Assembly (NCBI GenBank): GCA_937896705.1
Contig: CALBOC010000313.1
Span: forward strand, 1-9,465
Source of the DNA: an uncultured Micrococcaceae bacterium
Lineage (GTDB): Bacteria; Actinomycetota; Actinomycetes; Actinomycetales; Micrococcaceae
Reading direction: 5' to 3'
DNA length: 9,465 nt
The position numbers and the translations under genes are program-made. This document shows positions 1-7,768 of this stretch, piece after piece (within the stretch, counting starts at the first letter, position 1; every line of letters starts with the position of its first letter). A model generated the notes under the pieces. That model searched no databases. It was given only the letters and a program-made list of their open reading frames with translations, and had not been told where the DNA came from.

Positions 1-1460
1 AATCCCGCGGCCACCCGGTAGATCACTTCATCGGCTTTGGCCGGGCCTTGGATGTGGATGCCCATGGGCATGCCGTGGTCGGCGGTGCCACCCGGGATGG
101 AAACGGCCGGAATGCCCGCCAGGTTCGCCGGGGTCGTAACCACATCATCCAGATACATCGACACCGGGTCGGAGACTTGCTCACCCATGGGGACCGCAAC
201 CGTTGGAGTGGTCGGGCCAATCATCACGTCGACTTTCTCAAAAGCCTTATTCAGATCCTGTTGCACCAGGGTGCGCACGCGCTGGGCCGAACTATAGTAA
301 GCATCCACATACCCGGCAGATAATGCATAGGTGCCTAAAATGATGCGACGTTTCACTTCATCCCCAAAGCCTGCCTCGCGGCTGGCGGCCATAACTTCGG
401 CTGCGGTGGCTCCCTCATGCGGCACCACTTGGTTGCCGTAGCGCAGCCCGTCGAACCGGGCCAGGTTGGAGGAAGCTTCCGATGGGACCACCAAGTAGTA
501 GGCGGGCAGCGCATATTTGATGTTCGGGCACTCCACGGTGCTCACGATCGCACCCGCATCGCGCAGCATGTCCAGCACCGTCTCAAACTGGCGGTCAATT
601 TCGTCGGTGAATCCGGGGCCTTGCAGCTCGTCGAGGACCCCGATGCGCATGCCTCGCAGATCATGGTTCTGTGCCGCGTCTAACAGGCCATCCCAGGAGG
701 TGTGCAATGAGGTGGCATCCTTGGGGTCGTGGCCGGCAATAAGCTGGTGTAACGCTGCGGCGTCGGCCGTGGTGCGGGCGTGCGGACCGATCTGGTCAAA
801 CGATGATGCCATGGCGATTAGCCCGTAGCGCGATACCGAACCGTAGGTTGGTTTGGTGCCGACCGTGCCGGTGAATGCGGCGGGTTCACGAATCGAACCA
901 CCGGTATCGCTGCCCAGTGCCCACGGGGCCATAAACGCCGCGACCGCAGCGGCCGAGCCGCCACCCGAACCACCCGGGGCGCGGTTGAGATCCCAGGGGT
1001 TCCGGGTGACCCCGAAGGCCGAGTATTCGGTGGTCGAACCCATCGCAAACTCATCCATGTTGTTTTTGCCCAGGATGGGCAGTTTCGCTTCGCGGATCGT
1101 GCGGATGACCGTGGCATCATACGGGCTCATCCAGCCCTCGAGCATTTTTGACGCCGCGGTGGTCGGTTGGCCGACGGTCACAATATTGTCTTTGATGGCA
1201 ATCGGCACCCCGGCATAGGGGTGGAGTTGCTCAGCCTCAGCACCACCCGCGGCGCGAATCGCATCGACCTCAGCGGCCACTGCCATGGCTTCCTCTTCAT
1301 TGAGGTGTAAATACGCATGAATTCCGGCTTCAGCGGTCCCATCGATTTCGGCGATGCGATCGAAGTGGGCCCGGGTGAGTTCCACCGAGGAGAACGTTTT
1401 CTTTCGTAGCTCTTCGGCCATTTGCAAGGCCGTGAGTCGGATCATCTCGTGGTGGTTCAT
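1..1460 (-). CDS. gatA: Glutamyl/aspartyl-tRNA amidotransferase subunit A (partial, 3' end outside window)
   Basis: GatA is the amidase subunit of cytoplasmic GatCAB. It frees ammonia from glutamine so that GatB can convert Glu-tRNA(Gln) or Asp-tRNA(Asn) to the correct amide form. I translated the minus strand from the ATG at 1460; the stretches I checked stay open, including both ends, giving 486 codons to the window edge. The amidase-signature triad is in place: Lys90 (in AIKDN), Ser165 (in GGSGG) and Ser189 (in DTGGSIREP). The 24-residue spacing between the serines equals that of known GatA enzymes. The last residues read YRVAAG, which normally lies close to the C terminus, so about 20 or so residues are missing. 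The start is fixed by overlap with the gatC stop (ATGA) and a GAGGA site at 1467-1471, six bases upstream. gatB may follow to the left, outside the window. Confidence 0.97.
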   Translation of the reverse strand, partial: MNHHEMIRLTALQMAEELRKKTFSSVELTRAHFDRIAEIDGTAEAGIHAYLHLNEEEAMAVAAEVDAIRAAGGAEAEQLHPYAGVPIAIKDNIVTVGQPTTAASKMLEGWMSPYDATVIRTIREAKLPILGKNNMDEFAMGSTTEYSAFGVTRNPWDLNRAPGGSGGGSAAAVAAFMAPWALGSDTGGSIREPAAFTGTVGTKPTYGSVSRYGLIAMASSFDQIGPHARTTADAAALHQLIAGHDPKDATSLHTSWDGLLDAAQNHDLRGMRIGVLDELQGPGFTDEIDRQFETVLDMLRDAGAIVSTVECPNIKYALPAYYLVVPSEASSNLARFDGLRYGNQVVPHEGATAAEVMAASREAGFGDEVKRRIILGTYALSAGYVDAYYSSAQRVRTLVQQDLNKAFEKVDVMIGPTTPTVAVPMGEQVSDPVSMYLDDVVTTPANLAGIPAVSIPGGTADHGMPMGIHIQGPAKADEVIYRVAAG

Positions 1461-1759
1461 CGATCATCCTCATCCAAAATTGCGGGCACTTTGAACCGAC
1501 CGGACTCCGCTTCGGGGGCACCGGCCAGGGCTTGATCTTGGCTGAGCACACCACGGACAACATCGGCGCGGAAGACATTGGTCAGCGCAATCGGGTGGGA
1601 GGTGGCTTCGATATCCTCGGAGGCAACCTCTTGGACGCGGGCTACGGAGTCCACAATCTGGTCGAGCTCATCGGAGACACGATCTAATTCCTCGTCGGTG
1701 AGGTTGAGGTGAGCGAGTTGGGACAAGTGTCGGATTTGGTCCCGGGTTAAATCGGACAT
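1457..1759 (-). CDS. gatC: Glutamyl/aspartyl-tRNA amidotransferase subunit C
   Basis: This 100-residue protein is the small GatCAB subunit that wraps around GatA and stabilises the complex with GatB. The length is typical. Family marks seen are an N-terminal helical part ([18 protein letters not shown], residues 8-25), the central [13 protein letters not shown] (55-67) and the C-terminal GRFKVPAIL (87-95). The start at 1759 is preferred over an in-frame ATG at 1852 because AAAGGAG (minus strand, 1764-1770) lies four bases before it and the family begins here; the extra 31 residues have no family similarity. Its TGA stop overlaps the gatA ATG by the ATGA arrangement, so the two subunits are probably translated in a coupled way. 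Confidence 0.97.
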   Translation of the reverse strand: MSDLTRDQIRHLSQLAHLNLTDEELDRVSDELDQIVDSVARVQEVASEDIEATSHPIALTNVFRADVVRGVLSQDQALAGAPEAESGRFKVPAILDEDDR

Positions 1760-1834
1760 AGCGCTCCTTTCCCTTAGCGTGTTGAGCTTCTTAGCGAACA
1801 CCGCACCGGGGTGCTTCGCCGCTGTGCTGATGCC

Positions 1835-1863
1835 AGTGTAAACCCCGGGCATCGGCTGGTCAT
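1835..1863 (-). promoter_or_regulatory. Candidate gatCA promoter
   Basis: On the minus strand, a -35-like ATGACC (1858-1863) and a -10-like TACACT (1835-1840) are separated by 17 bases. TACACT fits the actinobacterial TANNNT pattern, while the -35 matches TTGACA at four of six positions. Transcription from here would leave a leader of roughly 70 bases before gatC. The leader contains a short inverted repeat, GCACC-GG-GGTGC, at 1803-1814. Found by eye only. Confidence 0.4.
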
Positions 1864-1967
1864 AGGTGACAGCGGCCGATGATACCTAATGTGACGTGTG
1901 ATTCGTCGCGCACATGCCACCCGCTTACCAGAAGTGAAGGCACTCAGCGCGTAGCACGTTTCACATT

Positions 1968-1996
1968 TTGCCGACCTGAGGGTAGCCTAAGATATT
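1968..1996 (+). promoter_or_regulatory. Candidate promoter of the siderophore-interacting protein gene
   Basis: TTGCCG (1968-1973) and GATATT (1991-1996) have the 17-base spacing of a vegetative promoter. Each matches the consensus at four of six positions. The predicted transcript would begin near 2003, giving a leader of about 35 bases. The iron-box-like sequence at 1977-1995 lies between and over these elements, where a bound repressor would block RNA polymerase. Confidence 0.4.
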
Positions 1997-2018
1997 AGGT
2001 AAAGAGGTTATGACCTAA
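1977..2018 (+). promoter_or_regulatory. Candidate DtxR/IdeR iron-box cluster
   Basis: TGAGGGTAGCCTAAGATAT (1977-1995) matches the known 19-base DtxR/IdeR consensus TWAGGTWAGSCTWACCTWA at 14 of 19 positions by my count, including the whole core TAGCCTAA. It is followed by two perfect half sites facing each other, TTAGGT (1995-2000) and ACCTAA (2013-2018), separated by 12 bases rather than the usual 7. DtxR-family regulators often bind as two dimers, so overlapping boxes are plausible. The location just before a siderophore-iron reductase gene is what iron repression would predict. Regulation itself is inferred. Confidence 0.55.
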
Positions 2019-2038
2019 TTCGTTTCAAAGGAGTTTCC

Positions 2039-2905
2039 TTGTCTCAGCAAGTCGCCGCCACCACGCGGAGTCGTCCCCGTCGTCCACAAATGGTGATGGA
2101 GGTTGTCGCCGTGGAGGACCTCTCCCCAACATTTCGGCGCATCACCTTTGGTGGCGAGGACTTCCATAACTTTCAGGACTCCGATGCGGTCGATAAATAC
2201 GTCAAGCTCTTGTTGCCGCGCAACCTTGATGCCGGGCTGACCCCACCGTTTGATATGGATGAATTGCGCAAAACCATGCCGCGCGATGAGCTACCGCTGC
2301 GCCGGACCTACACCGTGCATTCAGTGGATCCGGCAACCGAAACCCTGAAGATGGATTTCGTCATTCACGGGTCCGATGGCTTGGCCGGGCCCTGGGCAGA
2401 ACGAGCTAAAGTCGGCGATCTGCTGCAATTTTCCGGCCCCGGTGGCAAATATCAACCCGATCCGGCAGCGGACTGGCACCTGCTCGCCGGCGACGAAGCC
2501 GCTATCCCTGCCATCGGTGCGGCCCTGGCCGCGATGCCCGACGACGCGGTTGGTCACGCGCTGATTGAAGTGGCGACTGCTGAAGACGAATGGAATCTGG
2601 TCGGCCCCGAAGGCATTGAGATCACATGGTTGCATCGCGGTGGCCCGTTTACCCCTGAATCGACGGTATTAGAACAAGCCATTAAAGCTCTGCCGTGGCG
2701 AGACGGCCGCGTCCAAGCATTTGTCCACGGTGAGCGCGAAAGCATGAAAGCCCTGCGAGCCTATCTCCACGATGAGCGCGGCGTGGATCGCGCTGATCTG
2801 TCCCTGTCGGCTTATTGGGCCTACGGTCGGGAAGAAGATGAGTTCCAAGCAGAGAAGAAGCTCCCCGTGGGCCAGATTTATCCCGAAACCGGTGTGCAGT
2901 ACTAG
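2039..2905 (+). CDS. Siderophore-interacting protein (FAD-dependent ferric-siderophore reductase)
   Basis: This 288-residue cytoplasmic flavoprotein belongs to the ViuB/SIP family. Members use NAD(P)H or ferredoxin electrons to reduce Fe(III) in imported siderophores and so release the iron. The N-terminal half is the FAD-binding barrel, with the flavin motif RRTYTV at 88-93 and a phosphate-binding GPGGKY at 133-138. The C-terminal half is the NAD(P)H-type domain, with LLAGDEAAIPAI (148-159) and the closing YWAYGREED (259-267), which corresponds to the family's YWxxG region. Length is normal. The start is TTG at 2039, supported by AAAGGAG at 2027-2033 with five bases of spacing; the next in-frame Met is residue 18. 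Iron-box-like sequence lies just upstream. The gene stands alone on this strand; no siderophore transporter is visible here. Its stop shares bases with the stop of the gene opposite. Confidence 0.93.
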   Translation: MSQQVAATTRSRPRRPQMVMEVVAVEDLSPTFRRITFGGEDFHNFQDSDAVDKYVKLLLPRNLDAGLTPPFDMDELRKTMPRDELPLRRTYTVHSVDPATETLKMDFVIHGSDGLAGPWAERAKVGDLLQFSGPGGKYQPDPAADWHLLAGDEAAIPAIGAALAAMPDDAVGHALIEVATAEDEWNLVGPEGIEITWLHRGGPFTPESTVLEQAIKALPWRDGRVQAFVHGERESMKALRAYLHDERGVDRADLSLSAYWAYGREEDEFQAEKKLPVGQIYPETGVQY

Positions 2906-3375
2906 CCGTCGTCTTGGCGGCCGGCGAAGCCCCCGGGCGGTCGGACCACTAACACTGAACCGGTGGACCGCTCAACGGCGCCGGACCCGTGTTGGGTCTG
3001 AAACATGCGAGCTGCCAGGTTACCGGTCGCGCCCTCGCCAATGACGAGCAGCCCCGCCGACAGTTCGGTTTGGAGTCGAACGAGTTCTCGTTCGGTGTTT
3101 TCGCCGTACCGCACATGCACTCCAGCGGGTTCAAGTCCCGCTTGCGTGGCCAGCGAGCTGAACTCGCGCAGCAGGTTCTCAGCTTCAGTGTCGGCGCTTG
3201 TCCGCTGGGGTGGCGTCATTGGTCTGCCGCGCAATAACCCCGAGGTGAGTTTCACGTGCGCTAAATGCAGCGGCGACTCGGTTGCTCGGCACAGTTCCAC
3301 CGCAGTGTGAACCGCGTGTCTTGACTCGGGGGTACCGTCCACACCGACCAGTACTGGGGTTGGGAAAAACACCAT
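2902..3375 (-). CDS. Universal stress protein (UspA family)
   Basis: This is a single-domain Usp of 157 residues, a cytoplasmic protein family that often binds ATP and modulates stress survival. The family opening VLVGVDGTPES (8-18) includes Asp13, the usual adenine-contact position, and strand/helix blocks follow to the closing VLVV (141-144). The nucleotide-binding loop is unusual. The normal pattern is G-x2-G-x9-G-S/T, whereas here G115-x2-G118 is followed by G130-S131 after 11 residues, and the segment after it is shorter than usual. ATP binding is therefore uncertain. AAGGAG lies seven bases before the ATG. The gene starts 24 bases after the symporter stop, so the two probably form one transcript, and the protein may monitor or tune that transporter (inference). 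The TAG stop lies in the CTAG shared with the convergent reductase gene. Confidence 0.9.
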   Translation of the reverse strand: MVFFPTPVLVGVDGTPESRHAVHTAVELCRATESPLHLAHVKLTSGLLRGRPMTPPQRTSADTEAENLLREFSSLATQAGLEPAGVHVRYGENTERELVRLQTELSAGLLVIGEGATGNLAARMFQTQHGSGAVERSTGSVLVVRPPGGFAGRQDDG

Positions 3376-3399
3376 GGGTAGGCTCCTTGTGGCGAATCA

Positions 3400-4986
3400 T
3401 CAGATGAATGGAACAACCACGCCGACGGTCAGAACGAGTATGGCGACGGAGAGGTAGCGGTAGTTCTTGTACCAGGGTTTGCCGCGCAACTGTTCGGATT
3501 CTTCCGCCCAGGTTCGCCGATCGAACGTGACCTCTTCGATGCTGGCGCCATCCGGAGCGGGGGTCAACAAGGTGAGAGTGACGAAGCTCATCGCACTGAG
3601 CACGACCATGATTCCGGTGGCGTACAGGAATTGGATGCCGTGCAGCTCCAGCAGCTCACCGGTGACGAATCCGATCACGCCAATTGATGTGACGACCACG
3701 AGCGTCCAAAACGCGGCCGTGGCGGTGGCACGTTTCCAGAAGATCCCACCGATCAGCACGACGACCACCGGCATCGTGACGTAGCCCAAAAACGACTGAA
3801 AATACTGGACGATCGTGTCGAAGTTCAGAATCACCGGAGCCCAGAGCACGGCGATGAGCATAAAGACACCGACTAAGATGCGGCTGATCCGCAGCAGTTG
3901 TTTTTCGGTGAATTCCTTCTTGCTGGTTTTGATAAAGTCGTTGACCACCAGGCTGGACGCACCGTTGAGCACCGAATCCAGGGTGGACATCAGGGCCGCC
4001 AGTAATGCTGCCACGACCAAACCGCGGATCCCCACCGGCATGTACTCAAAGATCAGCGATGGCCAAGCAAGGTCTGGATTCTCGAGTTCCGGGAACACAT
4101 CACGGGCCAGAATCCCCGGGAAGATCAACAGCACCAACCAGGGCAGCTGCATAGCGCCAGCGAATAAGGCACCCCAGCGGCCGTGATCAAGGTTCTTGGC
4201 GGCTAACACGCGCTGGACGACCACATGGTTGGTGATCCAGGTGTAGAGACCCAACCAGATGACCCCGGTAAAGATCCCGGGCCAGGGCATGAAATCGTCA
4301 TCAGCTGGGGGCGCGATAGTAAAGCCGTTTTCGGGGGCTAGTTCGGGAAAGACCGACCAGTCGAAACCATATTCCGCGAAGAGCACGACAAAGATAGTCC
4401 CCGAGGCGATCAGCAGTAAGACCCCTTGAATAGTGTCGGTGATCATTACCGCACGAAGGCCACCCAGGATGACGTACGCTCCGCCGAGTATCGCAATGAG
4501 GACGACGTGAACCATGAGCGGTACGTCGGGGTATAACAAGTTCAGCACCAGGGCCCCGGCGAACATCCCACCTGCCGAGTCGATGAGCATCCCGGTCAGC
4601 ACGGTGAAACCAGAAAATGCATACCGTGAACGTCGGTCGTAGCGTTTTTCTAGGAACTCTGGGACGGTGGTGATCTTGGATTGCAAGTAGATCGGCAAAA
4701 TCAAGACCGCGAAAAACACCAGAACGATGGTGGCCATCCACTCGAAGTTCCACACGGAGATCCCGGTGTCGTACCCCGCCCCGGCTAACCCGAGAAATTG
4801 GGTCCCGGAGAAATTCGTGACGATCAGCGAGAAGCCGACCAGGGGCCAAATCATGCCACGGCCCGCAAGGAAATAGTCCTCGGAGTTTTTGGTTCCGCGA
4901 CCAACCCAGAAGCCTATGGCGACTATGCCCACCGCAAAGACGGCGATGACCGCCAGATCGAGGCCTGCAAGTTCAAATTCCGGCAT
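3400..4986 (-). CDS. Sodium:solute symporter (SSS/SLC5, SGLT-like)
   Basis: This 528-residue inner-membrane transporter has about 13-14 hydrophobic segments spread from residue 8 to 527, as expected for the LeuT-fold SSS family, which couples Na+ entry to uptake of sugars, organic acids or similar solutes. Family marks are the early SEDYFLAGRG (35-44), GGLRAVMITDTIQG (175-188), and the segment ALMSTLDSVLNGASSLVVND (331-350), where Ser334-Thr335 sit at the place of the Na+-binding Ser pair of vSGLT. A charged cytoplasmic loop (about 352-365) and a polar stretch (about 476-508) precede the last helix. The substrate cannot be read from sequence; the SGLT branch suggests a sugar or polyol, but this is weak. 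The ATG at 4986 has GAGGGG (4991-4996) four bases upstream and a candidate promoter beyond. A Usp gene follows in the same direction. Confidence 0.93.
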   Translation of the reverse strand: MPEFELAGLDLAVIAVFAVGIVAIGFWVGRGTKNSEDYFLAGRGMIWPLVGFSLIVTNFSGTQFLGLAGAGYDTGISVWNFEWMATIVLVFFAVLILPIYLQSKITTVPEFLEKRYDRRSRYAFSGFTVLTGMLIDSAGGMFAGALVLNLLYPDVPLMVHVVLIAILGGAYVILGGLRAVMITDTIQGVLLLIASGTIFVVLFAEYGFDWSVFPELAPENGFTIAPPADDDFMPWPGIFTGVIWLGLYTWITNHVVVQRVLAAKNLDHGRWGALFAGAMQLPWLVLLIFPGILARDVFPELENPDLAWPSLIFEYMPVGIRGLVVAALLAALMSTLDSVLNGASSLVVNDFIKTSKKEFTEKQLLRISRILVGVFMLIAVLWAPVILNFDTIVQYFQSFLGYVTMPVVVVLIGGIFWKRATATAAFWTLVVVTSIGVIGFVTGELLELHGIQFLYATGIMVVLSAMSFVTLTLLTPAPDGASIEEVTFDRRTWAEESEQLRGKPWYKNYRYLSVAILVLTVGVVVPFI

Positions 4987-5245
4987 AGCGCCCCTCGCAT
5001 CACGTAAAAGTGCTTACCAAGTGCAGCATGTCGTACGTTAAGCTACGTGGTCACTTTCTTGCTGACAAGAGCGGACGTGCCGGTCAACTCAGAGCAATCC
5101 TGGGCTCTTCTCGGAAAAGGCGTTTCTTGCGGGTGTGCGCGGTCTGGCTAGGAAAAACTCTGTAGGACAATCGATGCCCGGTAGTACAGCAGGGCGGGTC
5201 GTCAGAAGAGGTCACCGCGACAGTTCAGGCCAAGACGCCATTGCG
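4987..5245. other. Intergenic region between the UvrA-like gene and the symporter gene
   Basis: No coding sequence is supported in these 259 bases. The left part holds the candidate symporter promoter and its leader. For the end of the UvrA-like transcript I looked for a stem followed by a T run on the minus strand. I found only weak candidates, such as CTGTA/TACAG arms at 5160-5164 and 5185-5189 next to an A5 run at 5153-5157. I do not call a terminator, and read-through into the symporter gene is possible. Confidence 0.6.
5040..5068 (-). promoter_or_regulatory. Candidate promoter of the symporter-usp unit
   Basis: On the minus strand, TTGTCA (5063-5068, five of six to TTGACA) is followed after exactly 17 bases by TAGCTT (5040-5045), which fits TANNNT. 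The transcript would start near 5033 and carry a leader of about 47 bases to the ATG at 4986. Found by eye; no operator is recognisable with confidence. Confidence 0.45.
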
Positions 5246-7768
5246 CTATGCCTTCCCAGGGAGCGCAGCTGCGCTCGCCAGATACTGGCCGGTTATTGAC
5301 TCGGGCCAAGCGACTAATTCAGCCGGCGTTGTCGCCGCGACCACCGTGCCGCCGGCTGTTCCGGCGCCCGGACCCATGTCAATGACGTGGTCGGAGGCCG
5401 CGACGATTGATTGGTCATGTTCAGCGACAATCACGGTGTGGCCGTGATCCACCAAGCGATGCAGCTGAGCGTTGAGCAAATCGATATCGGCCGGGTGCAG
5501 GCCCGTGGAAGGTTCATCAAGCAAATAAACGGTGTGGTTGGCTGTGATGCGTTGTAACTCGGTGGCCAATTTGATGCGTTGGGCTTCACCACCAGATAGT
5601 TCCGTGGCCCGCTGGCCCAGCGTAATGTACCCCAGCCCGATGCCTTCTAACGCGCGAAGTGCGCGCAGGACCGTTGCGTCGTCGGAAAAGATCTCGATGG
5701 CTTCGGTCACGGACAAGTCGAGAATATCGGCGATTGTGTGATCGTTCCACGTCACCTCGAGGGTTTCGGGATTGAAGCGCTTACCGTAGCAGACCGGGCA
5801 CACCGCATAAGAGCCGGGCAGAAAGATCAGTTCCACTTCGATCTGTCCCAGTCCGGAACATTGCGGACAGCGGCCCTCGGCTACGTTGAATGAAAACCGT
5901 CCGATACCCCAGTCCCGGCGCTGGGCTGCATCGGTCTCGGCAAAAATCCGTCGGACCCGGTCGAAGATGCCGGTATAGGTCGCCACCACCGATCGCGGTG
6001 TGCGTCCGATGGGTCGTTGGGTGATTTGCACCAGGCGCTGAATCTGCTCCAGCCCCTCTGCAGATTTGACCTGCACGTCGTTGGGGCCGGTGGCTTCATC
6101 GTCTTGGGGCTCATCGGTCACCGTGGTGGAGACTGCGTCTTTGATGAGGTTGCCCAGCACATGGGTGACCAAGGTGGTTTTACCGGATCCTGACACTCCG
6201 GTGACGGTGGTGAACTGGCCCAGCGGAAAGGACACATCTTGGGCGACGATGGTGCGGGCGGTGACCCCGGTCAGCTGTAATGTTCCGCTGGCCTCGCGGC
6301 GCGGAGTCTCGGCTAACTTCAGGGGACCGGGGTGAACATACCGGGCGGTGAGGGACTCTTGGGCATCAACCAACCCACTGGTGGGTCCCGAGTAAACGAT
6401 ATTGCCGCCGTCCACTCCGGCTTTCGGCCCGACATCAATTACCCAGTCGGCCTGTGCGACCAACGACATGTCGTGTTCGACTAACAGCACGGAGTTGCCG
6501 TCGGCTATGAAGCGTTCAAAGAGCTTGGACAGCGTGCGTTTCTCAGCCGGATGCAGCCCGGCGGAGGGCTCATCCAGAACGTAGGCCACCCCAAATAACC
6601 CTTCGCGGACCTGCGATGCTAATCGGAGACGCTGCAGCTCGCCGGTCGACAAGGTCGTGGCGGGCCGGTCCATCGACAGGTGGCCCAAGCCCAGCGCATT
6701 GACGGCCTCTAATACGGACAGCGCGGACGGTAACAGGATGCGTTCGGCACCGCGCTCTGGGCCATCAGCACTGGCAGGTTGAGTTTCCAGATAGTCGTGG
6801 CGCTGCCGAAGGCGTTCCAACAGTTCATCAAGGTGCAAGTGGGTTAGCTGCCAGATGGGGTGCTCTAGATAGCGAACTTGCAGTGCGGCAGTATTCAACC
6901 GGTGACCGTCACAGGTCGGACAGGTTCGAGCGGTGAAAAAGCGCAGCGCGCGAGCACGATTCTTATCAGATTGGGTGGCGGCGACTGTCCGGCGTAAATA
7001 CCGGGCCACTGATTCCCATTTGCCTTCGTACGGTCCCTGGGTGCGTCCGGCCTCCCGGACCGGAACCACCGTGATCACCGGGGTCTCGTCGGTATATAGG
7101 ATCCAGTCGCGCGTATCCTGGTCGAGTTCGCGCCAGGGTCGGTGGGTGTCGACCCCCAGTGTTTCTAGAATTTCACGGAAGTTTTTGCCCAGCCACGCCC
7201 CTGGCCAGGCGGCGATAGCGCCTTCAATGATGCTCAAGTTTGGGTCGGGCACCATGAGTTCTTCGGCCGGTTCGAATTGTTTGCCCACGCCTTGACAGTC
7301 AGGGCACATGCCTTCGGTCGTGTAGGGCGAAAAATGCCCGGCCGTCAATCGGCCCCCGGCTATCCCGTAATCTGGGTTGAGCACCTCGTCGGGGTGATCG
7401 CCAGCCCGGGAAAAGAGCAGCCGCAGTGAATTCGACAGGGCGGTAATGGTGCCGACGTCAGAGCGCGATCCGCCAGCTGAAGTTCGCTGTTCTAGCGCGA
7501 CGGTGGGTGGCATGCCCTCAACCATTTCGACCTGCGGATCCACCGCCGAACCGATGAGCCGCCGCGCAAACGGTGCGACCGATTCTAAATACCTCCGTTG
7601 TGCCTCACCGTGAATGGTGCCAAACGCCAGTGACGATTTGCCGGAACCGGAGACTCCGGTGAAAGCCACGACCGCACCGCGCGGGAATTCCACCGAAACA
7701 TTGTTGAGGTTATGTAACCGTGCCTCAACGACCTGAACACACTGTGCTTTACGCTGATTCGAACTCAT
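5246..7768 (-). CDS. Short UvrA-like ABC ATPase (UvrA2/DrrC type, no UvrB-binding domain)
   Basis: This is a soluble tandem ABC ATPase of 840 residues; full UvrA is about 940-1000. Half 1 has Walker A GVSGSGKSS (38-46), CxxC pairs C155/C158 and C283/C286, a degenerate signature LSTGE (373-377) and Walker B VLDEPSAGLH (397-406). Half 2 has Walker A GVSGSGKTT (524-532), a complete zinc finger C634-x2-C637-x19-C657-x2-C660, signature LSGGE (724-728) and Walker B LLDEPSTGLH (749-758). Only about 110 residues separate the first Walker A from the first CxxC, against about 220 in E. coli UvrA. The UvrB-binding domain and the CxxC pair following it are therefore absent, as in UvrA2 and the daunorubicin-resistance protein DrrC. 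Such proteins bind DNA but do not load UvrB; drug or damage tolerance is the likely role (inference). The start codon overlaps the DUF488 stop as ATGA, with only a poor GGAAG nearby, so translation probably depends on coupling. Confidence 0.92.
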   Translation of the reverse strand: MSSNQRKAQCVQVVEARLHNLNNVSVEFPRGAVVAFTGVSGSGKSSLAFGTIHGEAQRRYLESVAPFARRLIGSAVDPQVEMVEGMPPTVALEQRTSAGGSRSDVGTITALSNSLRLLFSRAGDHPDEVLNPDYGIAGGRLTAGHFSPYTTEGMCPDCQGVGKQFEPAEELMVPDPNLSIIEGAIAAWPGAWLGKNFREILETLGVDTHRPWRELDQDTRDWILYTDETPVITVVPVREAGRTQGPYEGKWESVARYLRRTVAATQSDKNRARALRFFTARTCPTCDGHRLNTAALQVRYLEHPIWQLTHLHLDELLERLRQRHDYLETQPASADGPERGAERILLPSALSVLEAVNALGLGHLSMDRPATTLSTGELQRLRLASQVREGLFGVAYVLDEPSAGLHPAEKRTLSKLFERFIADGNSVLLVEHDMSLVAQADWVIDVGPKAGVDGGNIVYSGPTSGLVDAQESLTARYVHPGPLKLAETPRREASGTLQLTGVTARTIVAQDVSFPLGQFTTVTGVSGSGKTTLVTHVLGNLIKDAVSTTVTDEPQDDEATGPNDVQVKSAEGLEQIQRLVQITQRPIGRTPRSVVATYTGIFDRVRRIFAETDAAQRRDWGIGRFSFNVAEGRCPQCSGLGQIEVELIFLPGSYAVCPVCYGKRFNPETLEVTWNDHTIADILDLSVTEAIEIFSDDATVLRALRALEGIGLGYITLGQRATELSGGEAQRIKLATELQRITANHTVYLLDEPSTGLHPADIDLLNAQLHRLVDHGHTVIVAEHDQSIVAASDHVIDMGPGAGTAGGTVVAATTPAELVAWPESITGQYLASAAALPGKA

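Noticed and set aside
853..1218. Open frame of 121 codons on the plus strand opposite gatA.
   Set aside because: It lies wholly antisense to a well-conserved gene, has no recognisable domain and low-complexity composition.
1760..1852. An upstream in-frame ATG that would lengthen GatC by 31 residues.
   Set aside because: A strong AAAGGAG precedes the ATG at 1759, the family starts there, and the extension covers the likely leader and -10 region.
1899..1916. CRP-like sequence TGTGA...GCACA in the gatC/reductase divergent region.
   Set aside because: The spacing is 8 instead of 6 bases and one arm is imperfect; I judged it a chance match.
4301..4849. Open frame of 182 codons on the minus strand, shifted relative to the symporter.
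   Set aside because: It is an out-of-frame shadow of an intact symporter gene, very rich in Arg and His, with no family similarity.
5001..5049. CACGTA and TACGTG arms in the symporter leader and promoter.
   Set aside because: They are six-base arms 37 bases apart with no further pairing; this is expected by chance.
5091..5108. Stem AGAGC/GCTCT as a terminator after the UvrA-like gene.
   Set aside because: The stem is only five base pairs with an 8-base loop and has no adjoining T run on the minus strand.
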